From Lachnospiraceae bacterium (GTDB lineage Bacteria; Bacillota; Clostridia; Lachnospirales; Lachnospiraceae), in NCBI GenBank assembly GCA_022794265.1, contig JAAWEK010000003.1:62001-126000 (forward strand): a DNA stretch of 64,000 nucleotides, written 5' to 3'. The notes beneath the pieces were generated by a model. It was not told where the DNA came from. It ran no database searches and saw only the letters and a program-made list of their open reading frames with translations. The stretch's first letter is position 1. Every line of letters starts with the position of its first letter. A program made the translations under genes and the position numbers. Below are positions 33,791-42,500 of this stretch, in pieces.

Positions 33791-34987
33791 ATGCCAGAAC
33801 TTGAACAGGATATTATTATATCGGAACACAGAACAGGGAAGCGGATGGACCATATGGCTTATTTGCCGGATATGGAAGTGATTTCTTCGGACCTCATGGA
33901 ACAGGTAATCACAAAAATGAATGCATATGATTATAATATTTATACTGCGGCAGATGTGGAACAGGCATTAAACCAGGAAATTTTAAGAGAACAGGATTTT
34001 GCGGCTCTGTTATCTCCGGCAGCCGAAGAATATATAGAAGAAATGGCTCAGAGAGCAAGAATGGAAACCAGAAAGCATTTTGGAAATTCGGTCTTTATGT
34101 TTACGCCGTTGTATATATCCAATTATTGTGAAAACTACTGCGTATACTGCGGATTTAACTGTCATAACCGGATTCACCGCGCAAAACTTAACCAGGATGA
34201 AATCAGAAAAGAGATGAATGCCATAGCAGCTACCGGATTAGAGGAAATTCTGCTGCTTACAGGAGAAAGCAGGAAGATGTCTGATGTAGAATATATTGGT
34301 GAAGCCTGTAAAATTGCAAAAGGATATTTTAAGCAGGTAGGTCTGGAAGTATATCCGATGAATTCTGGCGAATACCGGTATCTGCATCAGTGCGGCGCTG
34401 ATTTTATCACGGTATTTCAGGAAACCTATCATCCGGACAAATATGAAATGCTGCATTTGGCCGGACATAAGAGAGTATTTCCTTATCGTTTTCATGCTCA
34501 GGAGCGGGCGTTGCTGGGGGGGATGCGCGGAGTAGGATTTGCGGCATTGCTGGGGCTTGCCGATTTTCGAAGGGATGCATTTGCAACTGGTATGCATGCC
34601 TGGCTGTTGCAGCGGAAGTATCCACATGCGGAAATCTCTTTTTCCTGTCCGAGGCTGCGTCCTATCATTAACAATGATAAAATTAATCCGAAGGATGTCC
34701 GTGAAACCCAGTTGCTGCAGATTATCTGTGCCTACCGTATTTTTATGCCCTTTGCCAGTATTACCATTTCTACCAGGGAATGTCAGCAGTTTCGCGATAA
34801 TATTATCAAAATAGCCGCAACAAAGATATCCGCCGGAGTTGGTGTGGGTGTGGGTGGACATGACGGAACAAAAAAGGGGGATGAACAGTTTGAAATTTCG
34901 GATGCCCGTTCCGTAGAAGAAGTCCATCAGGCAATCATCCGGCAGGGACTGATGCCGGTAATGAGTGAATATATTTATACGGGATAA
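33791..34987 (+). CDS. thiH: 2-iminoacetate synthase (radical SAM tyrosine lyase)
   Basis: 398-aa radical SAM enzyme cleaving tyrosine to dehydroglycine and p-cresol, the oxygen-sensitive (anaerobe) alternative to ThiO. The 4Fe-4S motif is CENYCVYC (CxxxCxxC, about residues 114-121). Other family stretches are LLLTGESRKMS, VYPMNSGEYRYL, ETYHPDKY and GVGGHDGTKKGDEQFEI. AAGGAGA lies about 9 bases upstream. Its presence fits a strict anaerobe. Confidence 0.95.
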   Translation: MPELEQDIIISEHRTGKRMDHMAYLPDMEVISSDLMEQVITKMNAYDYNIYTAADVEQALNQEILREQDFAALLSPAAEEYIEEMAQRARMETRKHFGNSVFMFTPLYISNYCENYCVYCGFNCHNRIHRAKLNQDEIRKEMNAIAATGLEEILLLTGESRKMSDVEYIGEACKIAKGYFKQVGLEVYPMNSGEYRYLHQCGADFITVFQETYHPDKYEMLHLAGHKRVFPYRFHAQERALLGGMRGVGFAALLGLADFRRDAFATGMHAWLLQRKYPHAEISFSCPRLRPIINNDKINPKDVRETQLLQIICAYRIFMPFASITISTRECQQFRDNIIKIAATKISAGVGVGVGGHDGTKKGDEQFEISDARSVEEVHQAIIRQGLMPVMSEYIYTG

Positions 34988-35021
34988 ACGAAAACGGAGA
35001 TTTGAGTATAAGGAGCAGAAG

Positions 35022-35645
35022 ATGGATACAGATTATGATAAGGTTAAAAAAATTGCCGTTTCCAACCGGAAGTTAAGCGGAGAGGCCTGGTTTCAGAAGA
35101 TTGATGTCCTGGCAGAGAATGGTGCCATTGCATTGATTCTGCGGGAAAAAGATTTAACACTAAAAGAGTATTTCCAGCTTACTGATGCGGTGAGGAACCG
35201 TCCGGGGTTTTCAGTGCCGTTGATTCTGCATACTGGCATCCAACATCCGGATAAAAAGGAAGTGTTATGTGAAATGATGGAATATGCGGCGGAGTACGGA
35301 CTGGCAGGCATACATTTAACAGGAACGGACTTCGGTATATATTGTGAACAGTGCGGCCGTTTGGAGCCGGAAAAAAAAATTAAAATCGGAGTGTCTGTAC
35401 ATTCCGCTGAAGAAGCGGAAGCAGCGGAAACATATGGTGCCGGTTATGTGATTGCCGGACACATATTTGAAACCGGCTGTAAACCGGGAATTCCGCCGAG
35501 AGGACCTGAATTTTTGAACCAGGTTTGTAAACGGGTATCCATACCTGTTTTTGCCATTGGCGGAATCACAAAGGAAAATGCTGCACTGACTGTCCGGTCA
35601 GGTGCAGCCGGAATATGCATGATGTCGGGATTTTTTAAGGCATAG
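35022..35645 (+). CDS. thiE: Thiamine phosphate synthase / TenI-like protein
   Basis: 207-aa TIM-barrel protein of the ThiE/TenI family. ThiE joins the pyrimidine and thiazole phosphates to thiamine monophosphate. Visible: LILREKDLTLKEY, GIHLTGTDFG, GVSVHSAEEAEAAETYGAGYVIAGHIFET, FAIGGITKENA. Last gene of thiSFGHE, which argues for ThiE. However, the early sequence is divergent, so a TenI thiazole tautomerase role is possible. AAGGAG supports ATG 35022. The 3' end overlaps the convergent - strand gene by 11 bases. Confidence 0.82.
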   Translation: MDTDYDKVKKIAVSNRKLSGEAWFQKIDVLAENGAIALILREKDLTLKEYFQLTDAVRNRPGFSVPLILHTGIQHPDKKEVLCEMMEYAAEYGLAGIHLTGTDFGIYCEQCGRLEPEKKIKIGVSVHSAEEAEAAETYGAGYVIAGHIFETGCKPGIPPRGPEFLNQVCKRVSIPVFAIGGITKENAALTVRSGAAGICMMSGFFKA

Positions 35646-35916
35646 GGTTGTTGGATGCCAGTATTTTTGAGAGTCTTCGAACAGTATCAATCTTATTTGC
35701 CTGGGCAGGCGTCATATTGTTTTTTAAAGCATTTACAATAATATCGGTTTCCCGTTCCGTAAAGGTAATCCCATTAGCTTTTGCTTTGGCAGATGCATTT
35801 AAAAAAAACGGTACCAGATTATCCTGGGAGACAGACTGGGATTCCTGAATAATGCTGTTGATCAGTCTGATTTTTTCTGGTGAAATACCAGTGAAATCCA
35901 GATTATTATATCTCAT
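35635..35916 (-). CDS. Conserved-looking small protein of unknown function
   Basis: 93 aa, probably cytoplasmic and mainly helical, without membrane or signal segments. Positions 1-45 include ISPEKIRLINSII and a polar stretch; positions 50-75 include ANGITFTERETDIIVNALK and PAQANKID, which give a helix-rich C-terminal half. AAAGGA lies upstream of ATG 35916. It sits 23 bases after the 216-aa gene, so the two are one - strand operon. I do not recognise the family. Confidence 0.65.
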   Translation of the reverse strand: MRYNNLDFTGISPEKIRLINSIIQESQSVSQDNLVPFFLNASAKAKANGITFTERETDIIVNALKNNMTPAQANKIDTVRRLSKILASNNPMP

Positions 35917-35939
35917 ATTTTAAATTTCCTTTCTGAAAA

Positions 35940-36590
35940 TTATACGGCGGTATTGCCGTTTAACAGGGATGAATAAGTTTCAAACATGGCTTTCTGGCTG
36001 GGAGACAGCATATTTTTCAGCGCCTCAATATTGAGACCCTGATTTTCGGTCCCAGCAGGAGAATCCGTTGGAATATTACCATTATCTTCTAAAGAATCCG
36101 TCTGTTCTTTGAGTTCAGACGGATATGTATTATTTTCCGTAGTGTCGGCTTCTGCAGTATTAAAATTAAATTCCGCCGGTTCTCCGGTACCGTCCGGATG
36201 GAACGAAGGGGCAGTTTCCGATGCCTGGGCCGTCATTCCGCCCATGAACGAAGAATCCAGTTCTTTATATATATTATATACTTTCATAGCCTGGACAACA
36301 TTCAGAACCATTTTTATGATATCCTGTTCTGCCTTTGAGAGATAAGGTGTAATTGCTGTCAGATATTCATTCAGGTTGAAATTTCTTCTTGGCGAACCTT
36401 CCATACCGCATGCTTTCAGCCCGGATAAATTATCCTCCTGAAATCCCCGGACCATGCTATTAAATTCTTCAATTTTAATATAATAGGAAATTCCACGCTG
36501 CATGTTGGGCGGAATAAAAGGAAGTGATGCCTTTAAGATATTCAGCGATTTGTTTGACATCGGATTGCCGGATATAGTTTCATTTTCCAT
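35940..36590 (-). CDS. Protein of unknown function, partner of the 93-aa gene
   Basis: 216 aa, soluble. An N-terminal helical domain (residues 12-115, NILKASLPFIPPNMQRGIS and later YLSKAEQDIIKMVLNVVQAMKVY) is followed by a low-complexity acidic, Thr/Glu/Asn-rich linker (about 120-185). A short C-terminal helix follows (LKNMLSPSQKAMFETYSSLL). Both ends share an 'xLSxxQK/EQDII' flavour with the neighbouring 93-aa protein, hinting at a common helical module. AGAGGG precedes ATG 36590. Not recognised; no function proposed. Confidence 0.65.
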   Translation of the reverse strand: MENETISGNPMSNKSLNILKASLPFIPPNMQRGISYYIKIEEFNSMVRGFQEDNLSGLKACGMEGSPRRNFNLNEYLTAITPYLSKAEQDIIKMVLNVVQAMKVYNIYKELDSSFMGGMTAQASETAPSFHPDGTGEPAEFNFNTAEADTTENNTYPSELKEQTDSLEDNGNIPTDSPAGTENQGLNIEALKNMLSPSQKAMFETYSSLLNGNTAV

Positions 36591-36875
36591 GATACCCTCT
36601 CTTTTCTGCCTTACAGAGGCATATTATTAAGCTTTGTAAAACTATCGTCTGATAAAGTATATTTTACACACATTAGAATTATGAACAGGTTGATTGCATG
36701 ATTACAATTGAGGCAGTCAAAATCATATTCGAATATGGAACTTTCTGTTTCAATTATGGAGAATTGTCGGTTCAAAAGAATTTTCCTTTCACATAGTAAT
36801 TGCCTTAGTTAGTGATTGTGCTGCTTAAAAAGCAGCACAATCATTATAATTTACCGGGATGATTCAGATGGTAAA
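36591..36875. other. Intergenic region with a strong hairpin
   Basis: It contains a 13-bp hairpin TGATTGTGCTGCT/AGCAGCACAATCA at 36813-36843, just downstream (on the - strand) of the Cys-rich gene. It has little T-tail in either direction. A - strand TATACT near 36657 could be the -10 for the 216-aa gene. Nothing else was assigned. Confidence 0.45.
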
Positions 36876-37112
36876 TTAGCAGCCGCAGCCTAAGAAGTTG
36901 CTGTTATTTCCGCAGCCGCCACCATTGTTACCACAACAGCAGAGCAGTAAGATGATCCAGATCCAGTCTCCGCATCCGTTTCCACCGCGGCCAAATCCGT
37001 TACCATTACCGCAGCAGCATAACAGAATAAGTATTAACCAGATGCAGTTTCCTCCGTTATCGTCTCCACATCCACATCCGCCACCGCAGTTTGTTGCAGC
37101 TAAATCACTCAT
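36876..37112 (-). CDS. Small Cys/Gly-rich membrane-like protein ('high-cysteine chorion-like' type)
   Basis: 78 aa. Gly/Cys/Asn-rich stretches alternate with two near-identical hydrophobic blocks, NCIWLILILLCCCGNGNG and DWIWIILLLCCCGNNGGG, each ending in CCCGN; the C-terminus is GCGC. About a fifth of the residues are cysteine. GGAGG seven bases upstream supports ATG 37112 (a longer frame starts at 37175 without one). I recall similar proteins in Lachnospiraceae annotated as chorion class high-cysteine HCB protein 13; that name reflects composition, not a known function. Possible roles, all unproven: a disulfide-rich surface or spore coat peptide, or a membrane metal binder. Confidence 0.7.
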   Translation of the reverse strand: MSDLAATNCGGGCGCGDDNGGNCIWLILILLCCCGNGNGFGRGGNGCGDWIWIILLLCCCGNNGGGCGNNSNFLGCGC

Positions 37113-37445
37113 GTTAAATCCTCCAAAAATTTGATTACAGTAAATTGTATGTGACACTGCTTGTATTGTTTCCAATATTTAAAAAAATTTTTTCGATCAA
37201 TTTAAATCTCCCAGATCATAGGTCAGAAGTTTCAGTTCCTCTTTATTAATCGGACAATTTTAGGTTAAGAGTTCTCTTTTCAGGAACAATAAAATCTGAA
37301 TTGTATTTTTTTTACAAATCATATTGATTTTTGAAAAGTTATCTAGTATATTATGTAATGGTTATATGATGTGGAAGAAATTTTATGAGAAACGGGCCCA
37401 ATTCGCTTTCACATATTTACGGGCAGCATATGCTGGGTTTTTTAT
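37113..37445. other. Divergent intergenic region between the Cys-rich gene and plsX
   Basis: It contains half of the palindromic repeat (GGTCAGAAGTTTC at 37221-37233), a weak + promoter TTGAAA-N17-TGTAAT at 37331-37359, and a palindrome CAGCATATGCTG followed by GGG and six T just before plsX. I saw no FapR-type operator that I could defend and no other gene. Confidence 0.4.
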
Positions 37446-38462
37446 ATGGGTAAGGATTATACGATTATTGCATTAGATGCAATGGGCGGGGACAATGCTC
37501 CTGCAGAAATTATTAAAGGTGCCGTAAAAGCAGTGAATCTGAAAGAAGATATCAAGGTTCTTGCTGTGGGAATATCAGAGGCTATAAATAAGGAACTGGC
37601 AAAATATGAATATGATACATCCAGAATTGAAGTGGTTCATGCTTCAGAAATTATTGAAACGGAAGAATCACCGGTAAAGGCGATTCGTACCAAAAAGGAT
37701 TCTTCTCTGGTGGTTGCCATGAATCTGGTAAAAACCCATATGGCAGATGCATTTGTTTCTGCTGGAAGTTCTGGTGCCATTCTGGTAGGCGGACAATTGC
37801 TTGTGGGCCGGATTAAAGGTGTAGAACGGCCGCCACTGGCTCCGCTGATTCCCACTGCAAACGGACTGTCTCTGCTGATTGATTGCGGCGCCAATGTGGA
37901 TGCAAGACCATCTCATCTGGTACAGTTTGCCAAGATGGGGTCCATTTATATGGAATATATAGTAGGCGTTAAAAATCCGAGAGTCGCTATTGTAAATATC
38001 GGAGCAGAGGAGGAAAAAGGAAATGCACTGGTGAAAGAGACATTTCCGCTGCTTAAAAACTGTACCGACATTAATTTTATCGGCAGCATTGAAGCAAGAG
38101 ATATACCTTCGGGAAATGCCGATGTCATTGTATGTGAAGCCTTTGTGGGCAATGTGATTTTAAAACTTTATGAAGGTTTGGGAGCAACACTGCTTGGGAA
38201 AGTGAAAGAAGGCCTGATGTCATCACTTCGAAGCAAGCTTGGAGCCCTTTTAATAAAACCGGCCTTAAAAGAAACACTTAAGACCTTTCAGGCGGATGAA
38301 TATGGAGGAGCGCCTTTGCTGGGACTGAACGGACTGGTGGTTAAAACCCACGGAAGTTCAAAAGCAAAAGAGGTGACAAATTCTATTATCCAGTGTATCA
38401 GTTTTAGGGAACAAAAAATTAATGAAAAAATAAAAGAAAAATTATTAATCGAAGACAAGTAA
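37446..38462 (+). CDS. plsX: Phosphate acyltransferase PlsX
   Basis: 338-aa enzyme making acyl-phosphate from acyl-ACP, the first step of phospholipid synthesis in Gram-positives; the partner PlsY is at 59558-60229. Blocks: ALDAMGGDNAPAEI at the N-terminus, ETEESPVKAIRTKKDSSLV, SAGSSGAILVGG and GALLIKPALK. The start ATG 37446 lacks a clear Shine-Dalgarno (TTTTTTAT precedes it), so initiation may be inefficient or coupled to the leader. acpP follows 17 bases downstream. Confidence 0.95.
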   Translation: MGKDYTIIALDAMGGDNAPAEIIKGAVKAVNLKEDIKVLAVGISEAINKELAKYEYDTSRIEVVHASEIIETEESPVKAIRTKKDSSLVVAMNLVKTHMADAFVSAGSSGAILVGGQLLVGRIKGVERPPLAPLIPTANGLSLLIDCGANVDARPSHLVQFAKMGSIYMEYIVGVKNPRVAIVNIGAEEEKGNALVKETFPLLKNCTDINFIGSIEARDIPSGNADVIVCEAFVGNVILKLYEGLGATLLGKVKEGLMSSLRSKLGALLIKPALKETLKTFQADEYGGAPLLGLNGLVVKTHGSSKAKEVTNSIIQCISFREQKINEKIKEKLLIEDK

Positions 38463-38479
38463 GAAAGGTGTGTATTTAA

Positions 38480-38713
38480 ATGGAATTTGAAAAATTACAG
38501 AAAATCATTGCTGAAGTATTAAATGTGGAGGCAGAAGAGATTACAATGGAAACAACGTTCATTGATGATCTGGGGGCGGATTCTCTCGATGTGTTCCAGA
38601 TTATTATGGGCATTGAGGAAGAATTTGATATTGAGATTCCAAATGAAGCTGCGGAATCCATCGTGTCGGTTGCAGATGCTGTAGAACAGATTAAAGCAGC
38701 ATCCAATAACTAA
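38480..38713 (+). CDS. acpP: Acyl carrier protein
   Basis: 77-aa acidic four-helix carrier. The phosphopantetheine site is Ser in GADSLDVFQ (about residue 37). It carries acyl chains for fatty acid and phospholipid synthesis and lies directly after plsX, its substrate user. AAAGGTG lies upstream of ATG 38480. Confidence 0.97.
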   Translation: MEFEKLQKIIAEVLNVEAEEITMETTFIDDLGADSLDVFQIIMGIEEEFDIEIPNEAAESIVSVADAVEQIKAASNN

Positions 38714-38734
38714 TCAGGAATAATTTTTAAAATC

Positions 38735-38771
38735 GGGAAATGGGTAGCTTGTATCAAGTTACTCATTTTCC
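38735..38771 (+). promoter_or_regulatory. Long hairpin in the acpP-rnc spacer (candidate RNase III site)
   Basis: GGGAAATGGGTAGCTTG can pair with CAAGTTACTCATTTTCC over 17 positions with three G-U pairs and a TAT loop. No T-run follows, so it is not a normal terminator. It lies about 90 nt upstream of the RNase III gene. Confidence 0.6.
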
Positions 38772-38860
38772 TATTGATATGAAAGAAAAGCCCTTAACGC
38801 GTGATTTTAATTTTTTAATGTCAGGCTTTACAGGCTTTTTGCAGAAAGAAAGGAAAAGAG

Positions 38861-39568
38861 ATGTCTAAGGATCGTATTTTTGAAATTCAACATAAGATTG
38901 ATTATGAGTTTAATAATATTCAGCTGTTATATCAGGCAATGGCACACAGTTCATATATCAATGACCATAAGATGAATAAATTAAATTCTAATGAGAGACT
39001 GGAATTTCTGGGGGACTCCGTGCTGGAATTGATTTCCAGTGAATTTTTATATGAGCAGTATCCTGAAAAACCAGAGGGGGAGCTGACAAAACTCCGGGCA
39101 AGTCTGGTCAGTGAGGGACCTTTGGCACAGGTGGCCCGACAGCTCTGTCTTGGAGATTATATTCTGTTAAGCCATGGAGAAGAACGGATGGGTGGTAAAA
39201 ACAGGGATTCCATCACATCGGATGCGGTGGAGGCATTGCTGGGTGCTATCTATCTGGACGGAGGAATTGATGAAGCACGCCGTTTTACTTACCGGTTTAT
39301 TTTAAATGATATAGAGAAAAAACAGTTGTTTTATGACAGCAAGACGGTTTTACAGGAAATTATACAGAAATATCATTTGGGTACGCTAAGCTATAACCTG
39401 ATTCGGGAGGAAGGTCCGGATCATGATAAAATGTATGAAGTGAATGCAGTTCTGGATGGAAGAGTAATCGGCAACGGACGGGGAAGAACAAAGAAAAATG
39501 CCCAGCAGAAAGCCGCCTATGCGGCAATCAGGACTATTGGCAAAAGCGAAACCGGAAAGACAAATTAA
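38861..39568 (+). CDS. rnc: Ribonuclease III
   Basis: 235-aa double-strand-specific endoribonuclease for rRNA and mRNA processing. The catalytic signature NERLEFLGDSVLEL is at about residues 44-57, followed by the second acidic cluster SDAVEALLGAIYLDGG. A C-terminal dsRNA-binding domain ends with GRTKKNAQQKAAYAAI. AAAGGAAAAGAG precedes the ATG. The gene order acpP-rnc-smc-ftsY is the standard Firmicutes one. Confidence 0.97.
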   Translation: MSKDRIFEIQHKIDYEFNNIQLLYQAMAHSSYINDHKMNKLNSNERLEFLGDSVLELISSEFLYEQYPEKPEGELTKLRASLVSEGPLAQVARQLCLGDYILLSHGEERMGGKNRDSITSDAVEALLGAIYLDGGIDEARRFTYRFILNDIEKKQLFYDSKTVLQEIIQKYHLGTLSYNLIREEGPDHDKMYEVNAVLDGRVIGNGRGRTKKNAQQKAAYAAIRTIGKSETGKTN

Positions 39569-39585
39569 GGAAACGGAGTTACGGT

Positions 39586-42500
39586 ATGTACTTAAAAAGT
39601 ATAGAGGTACAGGGTTTTAAATCCTTTGCAAATAAAATTAATTTTGAATTTCACAACGGAATTACTGGAATTGTAGGACCAAACGGAAGCGGAAAAAGTA
39701 ATGTGGCGGATGCGGTGCGATGGGTTCTGGGGGAACAGCGGATTAAACAGCTTAGGGGAGCAAAAATGGAAGATGTTATTTTTGCTGGAACCGAAAACAG
39801 AAAACCTTTGGGATTTGCTTATGTGGCTATTACACTGGATAATTCAGACCATTCTCTTTCCATTGGTTTTGATGAAGTAACAGTATCCCGGCGGATTTTC
39901 CGTTCAGGAGAAAGTGAATATATGATTAACGGTTCGGTCTGCCGCTTAAAAGATATCAATGAATTGTTTTACGATACCGGTATTGGTAAAGAAGGTTATT
40001 CCATTATTGGACAGGGACAGATTGATAAAATATTATCAGGAAAACCGGAAGAGCGGCGGGAGCTGTTTGATGAAGCAGCGGGAATTGTGAAGTTTAAGCG
40101 GAGAAAGAATATTACTCAGAAGAAACTGGAGGATGAGAGGGCCAATCTGGTTCGTGTTACTGATATTCTGACGGAATTGGAAAAACAGGTAACACCATTG
40201 GAAAAACAGTCGGAAACTGCAAAAAAATATCTGAAACTGAAAGAGGAATTAAAGACCAACGATATCAATATGTTTTTGTTAAACGTGGAAGAGCTGAAAG
40301 AGAAAATCAGTGATATCGAAAGCCGGCTTTCCATTGCGGTAAATGATTTGGAAGAGACTAAAAATACATATGATACTACGAAAGCCGAATATGAACAGCT
40401 TGAGAAAGATATGGACGAACTGACTGCCCGGTCAGAAGAAAAAAAGAACGAGCGGAACAGAATTCAGCTGTTGAAAGAAAAATTTGATGGTGATATTAAG
40501 GTATTACAGGAGCAGATTCATTCCGCAAAACAAAATGATACCCATATCCGGGAAAGGATTCAGGGGGTACAGTTCAATCTGAAACAGGCAGATTCTGAAA
40601 GGAATCAGTATCTTCAGGAAAAAGAGAAACTGCAGAATACACTGAAAACAGCAGATGACAGCCGGAAGCAGGAATTTGACAGACTGGCATCCATTTCCGA
40701 AAAGATACATAATATTCTGGAAGAGATTGAAGAAAGTAAAAATGAAATCATCGATTTGCTGAATCAGAAAGCTGCCGTTAAATCAAAAATCCAGCGGTAT
40801 GATACAATGCTGGAGCAGATTTCCATACGAAAAGCAGAAATCAACCAGAAACTGATCAAGTTTTCCAGTGACAGACAGGCACAGGACAATATTATCCAGG
40901 AACTGGAAGAGGAACTGAAGAATATTAATTTACAGATTCTGGATTTGACGGATAAAAATGATGAAATCAATGCCCGTCTGGAGGATTACAGAAATGAATC
41001 CCGGCAGCTTGAGAAACGATCCGGGGAACTTATGATGGAATATCAGAGGGACCATTCAAAGGCAGAATCCCTGAAAAATATTACGGAACGGTATGAAGGT
41101 TATGGCAACAGCATCCGTAAAGTCATGGAATTAAAGGATTCCAAAAAAGGTGTGATTGGTGTTGTGGCGGATATTATCAAGGTAGACAAAAAGTATGAGG
41201 TTGCAGTAGAAACCGCTTTAGGCGGCAGTATTCAGAATATAGTTACGGATAATGAATCCACAGCAAAGGAACTAATCGAATATCTGAAAAAGGGAAAATT
41301 CGGACGTGCTACATTTCTGCCGTTGTCCAGCCTTGCCAACCGGACCGGATTTAATAATGAGGCTGCATTGCATGAGAAAGGTGTCATCGGTCTTGCCAGT
41401 GACCTGGTTCATATTAAGAAAGAGTATGAAGCAGTGTCTAAGTTTTTGTTAGGCAGGATTCTTGTGACAGATACTATTGACAATGCACTGGCGCTGGCCA
41501 GAAAATTCCGGTATACTCTCCGCATCGTTACGATAGAGGGTGAATTATTAAATGCTGGCGGTTCCATGACTGGTGGTGCATTTAAAAATAACAGCAATCT
41601 GTTGGGCAGAAGAAGAGAAATTGAAGAACTGGAACATAATCTGAAGCGGAATAAAGAGCAGAGGGATTTATGCGAAGAAACCAGAAAGGCAAATAAAACA
41701 GCTATGGCTGATCTTTCCGGAGAACTGGAGAAAGTAAAATCCGTGCTTCAGGAACAGTTTTTACTGCAAAATACCGTTAAAATGAATCTGAATCAGGCAG
41801 ACCAGCGAAAAAAAGAACTGACGGATTCTTTTGAGGATTTTGAAAAGGAAAGTTCGGAAATCGTGTTGCAGATTTCAGATATTAAAGAAAATAATAATGA
41901 ATTACATTCAGAACTTCAGACTTATGAAGACCTGAATCAATCAGTAGAGGAACGGATTAAGCAGTTAAATGAAGAACTGGAACAGGAAAAACTTGCAGAG
42001 TCTGAACAAAACCAGAAAGTGGAGACAATGAAGCTGGAATATTCCGGAATGAATCAAAAAATCTCTTTTATTTCAGAAAATATTAACCGGACGGAGACCG
42101 TAATTTCTGCACTGAATGAAGAGCTAAAGGGTTTAACAGAGGCGGAATCCAATTCTGGCAGCGATGTGGCGCAAAAAGAAAAAGAAATTGATGAAATCCG
42201 GAAATCAATTGAAACTGCAGAACGGTCCCGGGAAGAACTGGAACAGGAGATTGAAGCATTTCACAGACAAAAAGAAGAATATGCAAAAAATCATAAAGAG
42301 TTTTTCGGCAGAAGGGAAGAATTGTCTGAAAAAATGAGCCAGCTGGATAAAGAAATTTACCGTCTGAATTCTCAGCATGATAAACTGGAAGAAAGCCGTG
42401 AAAACCAGATTGATTATATGTGGAATGAATATGAACTGACCTATGGCGCAGCGAAAGAACTTCGGAATGAAGCATATGATAATCCTTCACAGATTAAGAA

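Noticed and set aside
36898-37134. Proline/histidine-rich + strand frame opposite the Cys-rich gene
   Set aside because: It is the antisense shadow of the Gly/Cys codons; no Shine-Dalgarno, while the - strand frame has GGAGG at proper spacing.
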